NCBI RefSeq assembly: GCF_014596465.1
Contig: NZ_MECK01000090.1
Span: 1-64,000, forward strand
DNA: 64,000 nt
Direction: 5' to 3'
From: Streptomyces sp. CBMA123
Lineage (GTDB): Bacteria; Actinomycetota; Actinomycetes; Streptomycetales; Streptomycetaceae
The notes under the pieces are model-generated. The model saw only the letters and a list, made by a program, of their open reading frames with translations. It ran no database searches and had not been told where the DNA came from. Positions within the stretch are counted from its first letter, which is position 1; each line of letters begins with the position of its first letter. Positions 16,222 to 28,225 of the stretch are shown here, in pieces. Both the position numbers and the translations under genes were made by a program.

Positions 16222-17061
16222 TCAGCGCTGGGCCGGCAGCTCCAGCGGCGCGGGCAACTCGTTCGGGATCGCCCCGCCGAAGCGGCGGTCGCGCATCGCG
16301 AACTGCTCGCAGGCGCGCCACAGGTCGCGGCGGTCGAAGTCCGGCCAGAGCACGTCCTGGAACACGAACTCGGCGTAAGCGGACTGCCAGAGCAGGAAGT
16401 TGGAGGTGCGCTGCTCGCCGCTGGGGCGCAGGAAGAGGTCCACGTCCGGCATGTCCGGGTGGTACATGTACTTGGCGAGGGTCTTCTCGTTGACCTTCTT
16501 CGGGTCCAGCCGGCCGGCCGCCACGTCGAGGGCGAGCGCCTGTGCCGCGTCGGCGAGTTCGGCCCGGCCGCCGTAGTTGACGCACATGTAGAGCGTCACC
16601 GCGTCGTTGCCCTTGGTCTGCTCCTCGGCGACCTGCAGCTCCTGGACGACGCTCTTCCACAGCTTGGGCATCCGGCCGGCCCAGCGGATCCGCACGCCCA
16701 TCGCGTCCATCTCGTCGCGGCGGCGGCGGATGACGTCCCGGTTGAAGTTCATCAGGAACTTCACCTCGTCGGGGGAGCGCTTCCAGTTCTCGGTGGAGAA
16801 CGCGTACAGCGAGATGTTCTTGACGCCGAGCTCGATCGCGCCCTTGAGGACGTCCAGTACGACGGACTCGCCGACCTTGTGGCCCTCGGTGCGGGGCAGC
16901 CCGCGCTCCTTGGCCCAGCGGCCGTTGCCGTCCATCACGATGGCGACGTGGTCGGGGACCAGCTCGCCGGGGATCTTCGGGGGCTTGACGCCGCTGGGGT
17001 GCGGGGTCGGAGGGACGTAGTCCCGCTGCTTGCCGCCGCCGAAGAGCCGTCGCGCTGCCAT
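16222..17061 (-). CDS. uppS: Isoprenyl transferase (cis-prenyl, undecaprenyl diphosphate synthase family)
   Basis: Condenses isopentenyl diphosphate with an allylic diphosphate to make the polyprenyl carrier lipid for cell-wall synthesis. 279 residues. Family motifs are complete: [20 protein letters not shown] (catalytic Asp and Arg near residue 43-53), [25 protein letters not shown], and the C-terminal [19 protein letters not shown] that binds the diphosphate. The length fits the actinobacterial long-chain enzyme. It lies four bases after recO on the same strand, so both form one operon. Confidence 0.96.
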   Translation of the reverse strand: MAARRLFGGGKQRDYVPPTPHPSGVKPPKIPGELVPDHVAIVMDGNGRWAKERGLPRTEGHKVGESVVLDVLKGAIELGVKNISLYAFSTENWKRSPDEVKFLMNFNRDVIRRRRDEMDAMGVRIRWAGRMPKLWKSVVQELQVAEEQTKGNDAVTLYMCVNYGGRAELADAAQALALDVAAGRLDPKKVNEKTLAKYMYHPDMPDVDLFLRPSGEQRTSNFLLWQSAYAEFVFQDVLWPDFDRRDLWRACEQFAMRDRRFGGAIPNELPAPLELPAQR

Positions 17062-17065
17062 GTGC

Positions 17066-17821
17066 TCACTTCTCCACGTATCTCATCGAGCGGATGCCCC
17101 GCTCCAGGTGCCACTGCAGATAGGCCGCGACCAGGCCGCTGCCCTCCCGCCAGTACCGCGGCTCGCAGGCGTCGGCCGTCCGCCAGTCCCCTGACAGCAG
17201 CGCCCCGAGCAGTACCAGTGTCTCAGGGGAGGGTACGGCACATCCGGGCACGCGGCAGTCCGCGCAGAGCACCCCTCCCGCCTGCAACGAGAAGAAACGG
17301 TTCGGCCCGTCCAGGCCACACTTGGCGCAGTCGGTGAAGCTCGCGCCGTACCCGTTCACCGCGAGCGAGCGCAGCAGGAAGGCGTCCAGCACCAGGTGCG
17401 ACTCGTGCGTCCCGGCCGCCAGCGTGCGCAGCCCGCCCACCAGCAGCAGGTACTGCTGGACGGCCGGCTCGCCCTCGTTCTCGGCGAAGCGCTCGGCCGT
17501 CTCCAGCATCGCCGTGCCGGCGGTGTAGCGGCCGTAGTCGGTGACGATCGAACCGCCGAACGGGGCGATGGTCTCCACCTGGGTGCACAGCGGCAGCCCG
17601 CGCCCGATCAGCTCGCTCCCCCGGCTGAAGAACTGGACGTCCACGTGCGAGAACGGCTCCAGACGGGCGCCGAACTTGGACTTGGTCTTGCGCACCCCGC
17701 GCGCCACCGCCCGCACCTTGCCGTGCTGGCGGGTCAGCAGGGTGATGATCCGATCGGCCTCGCCGAGCTTCTGCGCCCGCAACACGACGCCGTCGTCCCG
17801 GAAAAGACTCATGCCGACCAT
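17066..17821 (-). CDS. recO: DNA repair protein RecO
   Basis: Mediator that helps load RecA on single-stranded DNA with RecR and RecF. 251 residues. The N-terminal OB fold is [20 protein letters not shown], followed by [19 protein letters not shown]. The C-terminal helical domain carries a zinc site of two Cys pairs (CAKCG and CADC, about residues 170-200). The ATG at 17821 follows GGTGGGGG. The ATG at 17812 would give the start (MSLFRDDG) usual in the family, so the first three residues are uncertain. Upstream of uppS in the same operon. Confidence 0.95.
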   Translation of the reverse strand: MVGMSLFRDDGVVLRAQKLGEADRIITLLTRQHGKVRAVARGVRKTKSKFGARLEPFSHVDVQFFSRGSELIGRGLPLCTQVETIAPFGGSIVTDYGRYTAGTAMLETAERFAENEGEPAVQQYLLLVGGLRTLAAGTHESHLVLDAFLLRSLAVNGYGASFTDCAKCGLDGPNRFFSLQAGGVLCADCRVPGCAVPSPETLVLLGALLSGDWRTADACEPRYWREGSGLVAAYLQWHLERGIRSMRYVEK

Positions 17822-17995
17822 TGTCCCCCACCGCCGGGCCCGGCCGCGGACAGCCGTGTTGCCCGCACCGGGGGCCGTGGGGGAGGACCACTGCGGTGCG
17901 GGTCACGGCGGGCCCGGAGGGGGGCGGGCCCGTTTTTGTGGGGGATACAGGAAGTCCGTCGCGGACGGTCCGTCGCGGCGAGCAGGCCCGGAGGC

Positions 17996-18667
17996 CTACA
18001 GGTTCTCGTACGGCGCCCGGGTCGCCGCCTCCAGCAGCGCCGGCACCTGGCCCTGCGGCAGGTCCAGGCAACTCCCCACCGCGGCCAGCGCCTCGCGCTC
18101 CTGCGGCAGGTAGCGCCCGTCGGCCAGGGCGATCGCGGCGCCCTGCAGCAGCAGCCGCTCCCGGCCCTGCTGGGCCAGGTGCGGGGCGAGCGGTTCGAGC
18201 ACCGCGTGCAGTTCCACGGCCAGGCCGCCGGCCATCCCGTGGGCGTCGTGGAGTTCGCCGCCGAGCCCGGAGAGCGCGGCGAGCGCGGCCAGCACCTGGG
18301 CCTCGCCGCAGTCCTCGAACCCGGCCTCGCGCACCGCCGTGCAGGCCGCCTCGCGGGCCGCCCGGTGGGCGGTGCCGCCGGCCGCGAGCAGGGCCAGCGC
18401 GATCGTGTACTGGGCGTCCCGCAGCATCGCGCCGAGGCGCACGCTGGTGGGCTGCTCCAGGGCCTCGACGCCGTAGCGCCCGTGGCAGCTGGTGCACTGG
18501 ACGCTGCCGATCACCGGCCCGAGCGGGACGACCGGGGTGCCCAGCAGCCGCAGCCACCGCCGGCCGTGCTGCCGACGGTAGTTGCGGTCCCCGCCGCAGC
18601 CCGGGCAGAAGAAGTCGCCGAGAACATCGGTCCGCCACCTCGGGCGAACACCCCACAACCTGGTCAC
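17996..18667 (-). CDS. TerB-like protein with N-terminal zinc ribbon
   Basis: 223 residues. The N-terminus holds two Cys pairs (FFCPGCGGDRNYRR and VQCTSCHGRYGV, about residues 20-63) that form a zinc ribbon. The rest is an all-helical TerB domain (LRDAQYTIALALLAAGG to LPQEREALAAVGSCLDLPQ), the fold found in tellurite-resistance and some secretion-linked proteins. No other ter gene is near, so tellurite resistance should not be inferred. It sits 240 bases after leuA on the same strand, beyond a terminator, and 175 bases before recO. Precise role unknown. Confidence 0.85.
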   Translation of the reverse strand: MTRLWGVRPRWRTDVLGDFFCPGCGGDRNYRRQHGRRWLRLLGTPVVPLGPVIGSVQCTSCHGRYGVEALEQPTSVRLGAMLRDAQYTIALALLAAGGTAHRAAREAACTAVREAGFEDCGEAQVLAALAALSGLGGELHDAHGMAGGLAVELHAVLEPLAPHLAQQGRERLLLQGAAIALADGRYLPQEREALAAVGSCLDLPQGQVPALLEAATRAPYENL

Positions 18668-18858
18668 GGCGCCACTCCCCAGACATGGCAGGCGGCCTGC
18701 ACAACTATGGGCAGGTCACGCGACCGGACACCGAGGCCGTCCCACCGGCCCGGCTTTCCGGTGGATCGATGTTGCCACGGTTACCGGCACGTGTCAGTAC
18801 CTCGAACGGCTTCCGATCCGAAAAGATGTGGCGCAGACCACAACGCCCCACCCGCACG

Positions 18859-18890
18859 GCGAAGGGCCGTCCCGCGGGACGGCCCTTCGC
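18859..18890. terminator. leuA terminator (perfect 32-bp palindrome)
   Basis: A perfect 16+16 palindrome 17 bases past the leuA stop on the minus strand. It forms a long hairpin in RNA with a minimal loop. Confidence 0.8.
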
Positions 18891-18906
18891 GTACCACCCG
18901 TACGAA

Positions 18907-21024
<2,118 letters not shown>

Positions 21025-21038
21025 TCACTCTGGGCCAC

Positions 21039-22061
21039 ATGACTGCAGCAGTACCGATCTGCGCGATCGTCCCGCCGTACGTCCTGGACCGCCTCGCCGA
21101 GGCCGGTCACGAGCCCGCCGTCCACTCCCTCGCCCTCGACGCCGCCCACCGCGCGGCCCGCCTCACCGCTCCCCCGCCGGCCGCCGCCGACCCCGGCCTC
21201 AGCCGGGTGATCGCCGACGCCGGGCACGGCCGACACCTGCCCGGGCGCACCGTCCGCACCGAGGGCCGGGCCCCGGTCGCCGACCCCTCCGTCAACCACG
21301 CCTACGACGGCCTCGGCGCCACCTTCGCGCTCTACTCCGAGATCTTCGGACGCGACTCGATCGACGGCCGGGGGCTGCGGCTGGACGCCAGCGTCCACTA
21401 CGGCCGCAACTACGACAACGCCTTCTGGAACGGCTCGCAGATGGTCTTCGGGGACGGCGACGGCCGGATCTTCGGCGACTTCACCACCTGCATCGACGTC
21501 ATCGGCCACGAACTCACCCACGGCGTCACCCAGTTCACCGCCGGCCTGGACTACCAGGACCAGCCCGGCGCACTCAACGAGTCGGTCTCGGACGTCTTCG
21601 GCTCGCTGGTCAAGCAGTACGCGCTGCACCAGGACGCCGCCGGCGCCGACTGGCTGATCGGCGCCGGGCTGCTCGCCCCCGGCGTCCAGGGCGTGGCGCT
21701 GCGCTCGATGAAGGCCCCCGGCACCGCCTACGACGACCCCCAGCTCGGCAAGGACCCGCAGCCCGCGCACATGCGGGACTACGTGGACACCACCGAGGAC
21801 AACGGCGGGGTGCACATCAACTCCGGCATCCCCAACCACGCGTTCTACCTGCTGGCCACCGCCCTCGGCGGCCGGTCCTGGGAGCGCGCCGGGCGGATCT
21901 GGTACGACACCCTGACCGGCGGCGGGCTGCCCGCCGACGCCGACTTCACCGCCTTCGCCCGCGCCACCGTGGCCGCCGCCAAGGCCCGCTACCCCGGCCA
22001 GTCCTCGGTCGCGGACACCGTGACGGCCTCCTGGGCGCAGGTCGGCGTCAGCCCCGGCTGA
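21039..22061 (+). CDS. Protealysin-like M4 metalloprotease
   Basis: A zinc peptidase of the thermolysin family, 340 residues. It begins with the short protealysin-type propeptide (PICAIVPPYVLDRLAE, containing the PPYVL box) rather than a signal peptide, so it probably acts or matures in the cytoplasm. The catalytic domain has DGRIFGDFTTCIDVIGHELTHG (HELTH zinc/catalytic motif near residue 170; the third ligand Glu in ALNESVSDVFG) and NGGVHINSGIPNHAFY for substrate binding. The ATG at 21039 is chosen because it opens exactly at the propeptide. It is followed by an emfourin-like inhibitor gene, as in known protealysin operons. Confidence 0.93.
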   Translation: MTAAVPICAIVPPYVLDRLAEAGHEPAVHSLALDAAHRAARLTAPPPAAADPGLSRVIADAGHGRHLPGRTVRTEGRAPVADPSVNHAYDGLGATFALYSEIFGRDSIDGRGLRLDASVHYGRNYDNAFWNGSQMVFGDGDGRIFGDFTTCIDVIGHELTHGVTQFTAGLDYQDQPGALNESVSDVFGSLVKQYALHQDAAGADWLIGAGLLAPGVQGVALRSMKAPGTAYDDPQLGKDPQPAHMRDYVDTTEDNGGVHINSGIPNHAFYLLATALGGRSWERAGRIWYDTLTGGGLPADADFTAFARATVAAAKARYPGQSSVADTVTASWAQVGVSPG

Positions 22062-22111
22062 CGGGGCGGACGGGCCGGCGGGCCGACCGGAGACGACCGG
22101 TTCGCCGCCGG

Positions 22112-22140
22112 TTGAGAGCGGGTTGAGACCGACTTAAGGT
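22112..22140 (+). promoter_or_regulatory. Candidate promoter for the emfourin-like gene
   Basis: TTGAGA (22112-22117), a 17-base spacer, then TAAGGT (22135-22140), a good match to the vegetative actinobacterial promoter, 45 bases before the inhibitor start. It would allow the inhibitor to be made independently of the protease. Confidence 0.55.
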
Positions 22141-22185
22141 CACGGTCGGGGAAAAGCGCCGCAAAAGCCCTCCCTGGGTAGCACC

Positions 22186-22461
22186 ATGGACACCATGCGT
22201 ATCCAGGTGACCCGGACCGGCGGCCTCGCCGGAATCGTCCGCCACGCGGAACTCGACACCGTCGACCGCACGGACGCCCCGCACGTCCACGCGCTCGCCC
22301 GCGAAGCCGTCGCGGGCGGGCTGCGCGCCCCCTCGTACGGGGTGCCGGACGGCTTCCACTACGAGATCACCGTCGACGGGCGGACGGTGTACTGCGCCGA
22401 CCCCAAGCTCACCGACTCCCAGCGGGAGCTGCTGTCCCTGGTGCTGCGCGAAGGCGCGTAG
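22186..22461 (+). CDS. Emfourin-like inhibitor of M4 proteases
   Basis: 91 residues. MRIQVTRTGGLAGIVRHAELDT at the start (given here as IQVTRTGGLAGI and RHAELDT), then HYEITVDGRTVYCADP and KLTDSQRELLSLV, match the small protealysin inhibitor family (emfourins), which bind and block the partner M4 protease. Its place 124 bases after a protealysin-type gene supports the assignment. Starts at 22186 and 22195 are both possible; the conserved part begins at the second. Cytoplasmic, like the protease. Confidence 0.85.
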   Translation: MDTMRIQVTRTGGLAGIVRHAELDTVDRTDAPHVHALAREAVAGGLRAPSYGVPDGFHYEITVDGRTVYCADPKLTDSQRELLSLVLREGA

Positions 22462-22518
22462 CCCACCCGAAACCGGCCGGCACGGAACCGGCCCACCCGC
22501 AACCGGCCCGCACGACGA

Positions 22519-22552
22519 GGGCCCGCCCGGACGCGAACGTCCGGACGGGCCC
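22519..22552. terminator. Hairpin between the emfourin-like gene and era (convergent)
   Basis: A 15-bp stem with one mismatch (22519-22533 with 22538-22552) and a 4-base loop, between convergent genes. The preceding 50 bases are repeated AACCGGCC-type sequence. Confidence 0.75.
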
Positions 22553-22572
22553 GGGGCTTTCCGTACTCCCCG

Positions 22573-23502
22573 TCAGAAGCCGAGCTTGCGCAGCTGCTTG
22601 GGGTCGCGCTGCCAGTCCTTGGCCACCTTGACGTGCAGGTCCAGGTAGACCGGCGTGCCGAGCAGCGCCTCGATGTGCTTGCGGGCGGTGGTGCCGACGT
22701 GCTTGAGCCGCGAGCCCTTGGCGCCGATCACGATCGCCTTCTGGCTCTGCCGCTCGATGTAGACGTTGGCGTGGATGTCCAGCAGCGGGCGGTCGGCCGG
22801 TCGGCCCTCGCGCGGCAGCATCTCCTCGACCACGACGGCCAGCGAGTGCGGCAGTTCGTCCCGCACGCCCTCCAGGGCGGCCTCGCGGATCAGCTCGGCG
22901 ACCATGATCTGCTCGGGCTCGTCGGTGAGGTCGCCCTCCGGGTAGAGCTGGTCGCCCTCCGGCAGCAGCTTGGTGAGCAGGTCGGCGACCAGCTCGACCT
23001 GCTGGTCGCCGACCGCGGAGACCGGGATGATCTCGGCCCACTCGAAGCCCAGCTCGAGGCCGAGCTGGTGGACGGCGATGAGCTGTTCGGCCAGCCGCTT
23101 GGAGTCGACCAGGTCGGTCTTGGTGACGATGGCGACCTTGGGGGTCTTCTTGATCGCGGCGATCTCCTTGGCGATGAACTTGTCGCCAGGGCCGAGCTTC
23201 TGGTCGGCGGGCAGGCAGAAGCCGATCACGTCGACCTCGGCCCAGGTGGTGCGGACCAGGTCGTTGAGGCGCTCGCCGAGCAGGGTGCGGGGCTTGTGCA
23301 GGCCGGGGGTGTCGACCAGCACGAGCTGGGCGTCCGGGCGGTGCACGATGCCGCGCACGGTGTGCCGGGTGGTCTGCGGGCGATCGGAGGTGATCGCGAC
23401 CTTCGTCCCCACCAGGGCGTTGGTCAGGGTCGACTTGCCCGCGTTGGGACGGCCGACGAAGCACGCGAACCCGGAGCGGTACGAGGAGGAAGGGGCATTC
23501 AT
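22573..23502 (-). CDS. era: GTPase Era
   Basis: Essential GTPase that binds the 3' end of 16S rRNA and checks 30S subunit maturation. About 309 residues. G1 is GRPNAGKST, G2 region ITSDRPQTTRHTVRG, G3 DTPGLHKP and G4 TKTD (residues about 15-125). The C-terminal KH domain follows (VYIERQSQKAIVIGAKGSRL). The ATG at 23502 opens at MNAPSS; one at 23511 is also possible. It belongs to the minus-strand RNA-metabolism run with ybeY and phoH. Confidence 0.97.
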   Translation of the reverse strand: MNAPSSSYRSGFACFVGRPNAGKSTLTNALVGTKVAITSDRPQTTRHTVRGIVHRPDAQLVLVDTPGLHKPRTLLGERLNDLVRTTWAEVDVIGFCLPADQKLGPGDKFIAKEIAAIKKTPKVAIVTKTDLVDSKRLAEQLIAVHQLGLELGFEWAEIIPVSAVGDQQVELVADLLTKLLPEGDQLYPEGDLTDEPEQIMVAELIREAALEGVRDELPHSLAVVVEEMLPREGRPADRPLLDIHANVYIERQSQKAIVIGAKGSRLKHVGTTARKHIEALLGTPVYLDLHVKVAKDWQRDPKQLRKLGF

Positions 23503-23561
23503 GGGCTCCATTCTCCCTGATCACCGGAGCCCCGCCGTCCGGGGTGGCCGGCCCGGCGCGA

Positions 23562-23744
23562 TCAGCCCTTGTTACCGCCCCGGCCGACCAGGGAGAACAC
23601 CACCAACAGCAGCAGAAAGGCGAGCGAACCCCAGAGCCAGTAGACCGTGCCGGTCTCCTGCCACTTGCCCATCCCCATCACGAACAGCACCAGCCCGGCG
23701 ACGAACGCCAACGCCCCCATGCCCCAGCCCCTCACCGAGTCCAC
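23562..23744 (-). CDS. Small two-helix membrane protein
   Basis: 60 residues with two hydrophobic helices (about 9-25, ALAFVAGLVLFVMGMG, and 34-53, VYWLWGSLAFLLLLVVFSLV) and a short polar tail ending in GRGGNKG. No family function is known to me. It lies upstream of era on the same strand. The amino-acid composition is clearly that of a real membrane protein. Confidence 0.75.
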   Translation of the reverse strand: MDSVRGWGMGALAFVAGLVLFVMGMGKWQETGTVYWLWGSLAFLLLLVVFSLVGRGGNKG

Positions 23745-23802
23745 TCCCCGGTGAGATTATCTGCTGAATGCAGGGGGGCGAGGCCCGCCGGGGGCTTGCT
23801 TG

Positions 23803-24156
23803 TCAGCGGGCCTGGGCGGTCACCCGCAGCGTCCCGTCCGGGCCGGCCAGCAGCACGGGCGTCCCGGCCCCGCCCAGGTCCCGTACGGCCGCCAGATCGG
23901 CCTCGGCCGGCTGCTCCGCCTCGCTCACCACGGCCGCCGCCTCCAGCGACTTCGCACCGCTGGCCACCGCCATCGCCACCGCCGTCCGCAGCGCGCTCAG
24001 CCGCAGCGACTCCAGCGCGACCGTCCCGGCCACGTAGGTGCGGCCGGTCTCGTCACGCACCGCGGCCCCCTCGGCCACGCCGTTGCGGGCGCGGGCCGAG
24101 CGGGCCAGGGTGATGATCTTCTTGTCTTCGGGGTCGAGCTCGACGATGTCACTCAT
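23803..24156 (-). CDS. Cytidine deaminase-like fold protein, catalytic residues absent
   Basis: 117 residues. The layout DKKIITLARSARARNGVAEGAAVRD, then GRTYVAGTVALESLRLSALRTAVAMAV, resembles the cytidine deaminase fold (given in pieces: IITLARSARARNG, TYVAGTVALESLRLSALRTA). The zinc ligands expected as H/C-A-E and P-C-x-x-C are missing, so it is unlikely to be an active deaminase. Similar short genes sit next to era in other Streptomyces. The ATG at 24156 is preferred to one at 24168. Function unknown. Confidence 0.7.
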   Translation of the reverse strand: MSDIVELDPEDKKIITLARSARARNGVAEGAAVRDETGRTYVAGTVALESLRLSALRTAVAMAVASGAKSLEAAAVVSEAEQPAEADLAAVRDLGGAGTPVLLAGPDGTLRVTAQAR

Positions 24157-24201
24157 GCCGCCGAGCATAGGCCGCCGCCTGAGCGGGCGAGTAGCAGCGG
24201 A

Positions 24202-24747
24202 TCAGTGGCCGACCGGGCGGGTCGGGCCCGGGTTCGGGCGGAGGACCTTGACGAAGGTCTTCGGCCCGGACGGCATCGGCTCCTCGTGCTCGGCGCGATG
24301 GCGCCAGTACGGGTTGTCGTGCGGCAGGTGGCTGCTCACCCGGCCGTACATCCCGAATGTCGTCAGGACGACCCCGAAGAGGAACGCGAACAGCACGTTC
24401 GACATCCGGAAGTTGAGGATGTTGGCCTCCGGCCGTCCGAGCACCGTCAGGCCGTAGAAACCGGACAGGACGAACAGCACGCCCACCGCCATGTTCAGGT
24501 TGGCGGCGAAGTTCCCGCCGATCACCGCCCCGATCACCAGGATCGCGCCCGCCACGATGGACAGGACGGCCAGCGCGCCGTTGGTCGACAGCCCCACGAC
24601 CTGATCGCCCTGGGTGTCGAGGAAGCCCGGGTGGTCGGCCAGCCCGAGGGCCCCGAACACGATCAGGAAGACTCCTCCGAGCCCCGCTCCGATCCGCCAG
24701 ACCATGAGGAGCTTGTGGTCGACGGGCAGTTCGTCTTGCAGCTTCAT
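24202..24747 (-). CDS. DUF4383-like membrane protein
   Basis: 181 residues with four hydrophobic helices (about 15-38, 55-76, 80-100, 115-138) in the DUF4383 pattern, and a conserved-looking start (VDHKLLMVWRIGAGLGG). The tail is polar (HLPHDNPYWRHRAEHEEP). The ATG at 24747 has GGAGG six bases upstream, which fixes the start. Membrane protein of unknown role. Confidence 0.8.
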   Translation of the reverse strand: MKLQDELPVDHKLLMVWRIGAGLGGVFLIVFGALGLADHPGFLDTQGDQVVGLSTNGALAVLSIVAGAILVIGAVIGGNFAANLNMAVGVLFVLSGFYGLTVLGRPEANILNFRMSNVLFAFLFGVVLTTFGMYGRVSSHLPHDNPYWRHRAEHEEPMPSGPKTFVKVLRPNPGPTRPVGH

Positions 24748-24773
24748 GGCGACCTCCAGAGCACAGCCATGGC

Positions 24774-25010
24774 CTAGCTGTAGGGGTGGCTCCCCTGCAG
24801 GTGGGGCGTCTCGTGCAGGTAGAGCGAGCCGCACTGCTGGCAGCAACGCAGCCCGGTGCCCCAGTCCTGTTCGGGCCGCGTCTCGGCGTCGTCGGGCATG
24901 GTCCGGCCGCAGAGTGCGGTCGACGGGTCCTTGTCCCGCACCACGTGCCAGGACTTGACTCCGCCGACCGCCCCCTGCGGGCCGTACTCCGCGCGAAGTT
25001 TGTGCGTCAT
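24774..25010 (-). CDS. Small hypothetical protein with Cys cluster
   Basis: About 78 residues. SWHVVRDKDPSTALCGRTM and LRCCQQCGSLYLHE give four Cys that could bind zinc, in the pattern common to small actinobacterial proteins of unknown function. GGAGG lies immediately before the ATG at 25010; ATGs at 25019 and 25040 are alternatives. It lies between a membrane-protein gene and the CNNM/CorC gene, all on the same strand. Confidence 0.65.
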   Translation of the reverse strand: MTHKLRAEYGPQGAVGGVKSWHVVRDKDPSTALCGRTMPDDAETRPEQDWGTGLRCCQQCGSLYLHETPHLQGSHPYS

Positions 25011-25043
25011 GCCCTCCATGGTCGCGCGGAGACCGCCCACCCG

Positions 25044-26369
25044 CTACTCGCCCACGGCCTGCGCCGTCCGCTCCGCCCCGCGCACCGGCGCGGCGACCAT
25101 CGAGCCGATCCGGTTGCGGCGCCCCGCCGAGGACTCGGCGGTCAGCAGGATGCCGGTCAGACCGTCGGCGGCCGCGTCGGGCAGCGGGATCTCGCAGGCC
25201 GAACCGGGGATCGGCACCCGGCCGAGGTGCTTGGCCAGCAGCCCGCCGACGGTCTCCACGTCCTCGTCCTCCAGCTCGATGCCGAACAGGTCGCCCAGGT
25301 CCTCCACCAGGAGGCGGGCGGTGATCCGGTACGAGCCGTCGCCGAGGTCCTCGACCGGAGCGATCTCCCGGTCGTACTCGTCGGTGATCTCGCCGACGAT
25401 CTCCTCCAGCACGTCCTCGATGGTGACCAGGCCGGCCGTGCCGCCGTACTCGTCGATCACGATCGCGACGTGCGAGCGGCGCTGCTGCATCTCGCGCAGC
25501 AGGTCGCCGGCCGGCTTGGAGTCCGGGACGAACACGGCCGGGCGCATCACCGCGCCGACCTCCTCGGCCTCCGCCTCGCGGTTGATGTGGGTGCGGCGCA
25601 CCAGGTCCTTGAGGTAGACGATGCCGACCACGTCGTCCTCGTTGTCGCCGACCACCGGGATCCGCGAGAAGCCCGAGCGCAGCGCCAGGGTGAGCGCCTG
25701 CCGGACGGTCTTGTGCCGCTCGATCATCACCAGGTCGGTGCGCGGCACCATCACCTCGCGCACGATGGTGTCGCCCAGTTCGAAGACCGAGTGCACCATC
25801 CGGCGCTCCTCGTCCTCGATCAGGTCGTCCTTCTCGGCCAGGTCGACCAGCGCGCGCAGCTCCGCCTCGGAGGCGAACGGCCCCTCCCGGTAGCCCTTGC
25901 CCGGGGTCAGCGCGTTGCCGAGCAGGATCAGCAGCCGCGGGATCGGGCCGAGCACCGCGGCCAGCGGCAGCAGCACGAAGGAGGCCGCGGTCGCGGTGGA
26001 GATCGGGTGCTGGCGCCCGATCGTGCGCGGCGAGACGCCCACCGCCACGAAGGACACCAGCACCATCACGCCGAAGGCCAGCAGCACGGCCTGCCAGGTC
26101 GGGTGGATGTTGCGCACGCACACCGCGGTGACCAGCACCGCGGCCGCCATCTCACTGGCCACCCGGATCAGGGTGGCCAGGTTGAGGTAGCGGAACGGGT
26201 CGGAGGCGACGGCCAGCAGCCGCGCGGAGCCGCGCCGCCCGTTGCGCACGGCCTCCTCCGCCCGGAACCGGGAGACCCGGGAGACGCCCGCCTCGGCGCA
26301 CGCGGCCAGCCAGCCGAGCACGACCAGGGCCACGGCGCCGAGGATGAAGCTCGTACTCTCACCACTCAC
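25044..26369 (-). CDS. CNNM/CorC-family membrane protein with CBS domains
   Basis: 441 residues: a CNNM transmembrane domain with four hydrophobic spans (1-190), a pair of CBS domains (about 205-330; VMVPRTDLVMIERHKTVRQAL, GFSRIPVVGDNEDDVVGIVY), and a CorC_HlyC domain (345-425). Family members transport or regulate Mg2+/Co2+, and some are annotated hemolysin-like. It is encoded 19 bases after ybeY on the same strand; in actinobacteria the phoH-ybeY-corC order is conserved. Ion specificity is not deducible. Confidence 0.92.
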   Translation of the reverse strand: MSGESTSFILGAVALVVLGWLAACAEAGVSRVSRFRAEEAVRNGRRGSARLLAVASDPFRYLNLATLIRVASEMAAAVLVTAVCVRNIHPTWQAVLLAFGVMVLVSFVAVGVSPRTIGRQHPISTATAASFVLLPLAAVLGPIPRLLILLGNALTPGKGYREGPFASEAELRALVDLAEKDDLIEDEERRMVHSVFELGDTIVREVMVPRTDLVMIERHKTVRQALTLALRSGFSRIPVVGDNEDDVVGIVYLKDLVRRTHINREAEAEEVGAVMRPAVFVPDSKPAGDLLREMQQRRSHVAIVIDEYGGTAGLVTIEDVLEEIVGEITDEYDREIAPVEDLGDGSYRITARLLVEDLGDLFGIELEDEDVETVGGLLAKHLGRVPIPGSACEIPLPDAAADGLTGILLTAESSAGRRNRIGSMVAAPVRGAERTAQAVGE

Positions 26370-26388
26370 AGGGGTTCGGGCTCCGCGC

Positions 26389-26883
26389 TCAGTGGGTGGT
26401 GGGGGCCGGGGAGATGCCGCCGAGGCCGCGGCCCGCCCGCCAGTCGTCCAGGATGCGCTTCTGGAGGGCGAACATCTCCTCCTCTTCCTCCGGCTCCTCG
26501 TGGTCGTAGCCGAGGACGTGCAGCACCCCGTGGACGGTGAGCAGCTGCAGCTCCTCGTCCATCGAGTGCTTGGAGGGGGCCGCCTTGCCCTGCTGCTCGG
26601 CGACCTCGGGGCAGAGCACGATGTCGCCGAGCAGGCCCTGCGGCAGCTCCTCGCCCTCCTTGCCGGGACGCAGCTCGTCCATCGGGAACGACATCACGTC
26701 GGTCGGTCCGGGCAGGTCCATCCACTGGATGTGCAGCTCCTCCATCGCCGCTCCGTCCACCAGGATCACGGACAGTTCGGACTGCGGGTGGATCCGCATC
26801 TTGTCCAGGGCGAAGCGGGCGACGTCGAGGATGGCTTCCTCATCGGCGTCCCAACCGGACTCGTTGGCGATGTCGATCGACAT
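26389..26883 (-). CDS. ybeY: rRNA maturation endoribonuclease YbeY
   Basis: Metal-dependent endonuclease for 16S rRNA 3'-end maturation and ribosome quality control. 164 residues. The hallmark zinc site [11 protein letters not shown] (three His, about residues 120-130) is intact, and DVMSFPMDE is the conserved central motif. It begins 14 bases after phoH on the same strand. Confidence 0.96.
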   Translation of the reverse strand: MSIDIANESGWDADEEAILDVARFALDKMRIHPQSELSVILVDGAAMEELHIQWMDLPGPTDVMSFPMDELRPGKEGEELPQGLLGDIVLCPEVAEQQGKAAPSKHSMDEELQLLTVHGVLHVLGYDHEEPEEEEEMFALQKRILDDWRAGRGLGGISPAPTTH

Positions 26884-26897
26884 GACGGGCTGTGTGC

Positions 26898-28025
<1,128 letters not shown>

Positions 28026-28183
28026 GGGTCGGCGCTGGGGCCTGCCTCATCCCATCCGTGGTGTCGTGTGCCGCTCGGTCTCTCCGGGGCACCAGGGTAC
28101 GCCGCGAGCGTGATCGCCGCGGCGGGCGGCGGGGCCGCACCCGACGATGCTGCGGCAGATCGCGGGACGGCGCGAGCCCTTTT

Positions 28184-28220
28184 CGGGGAGCGCCACCCGG
28201 CCTCCCCGCAGCGCTCCCCG
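28184..28220. terminator. Hairpin after rnz
   Basis: A perfect 10-bp stem (28184-28193 with 28211-28220), six bases past the rnz stop on the minus strand. It separates the HIT-rnz transcript from phoH. Confidence 0.6.
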
Positions 28221-28225
28221 TCCGC

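Noticed and set aside
17996-18667. Tellurite resistance function for the TerB-like gene
   Set aside because: No terC, terD or terZ genes are nearby and the protein has an extra zinc ribbon; the fold alone does not support resistance.
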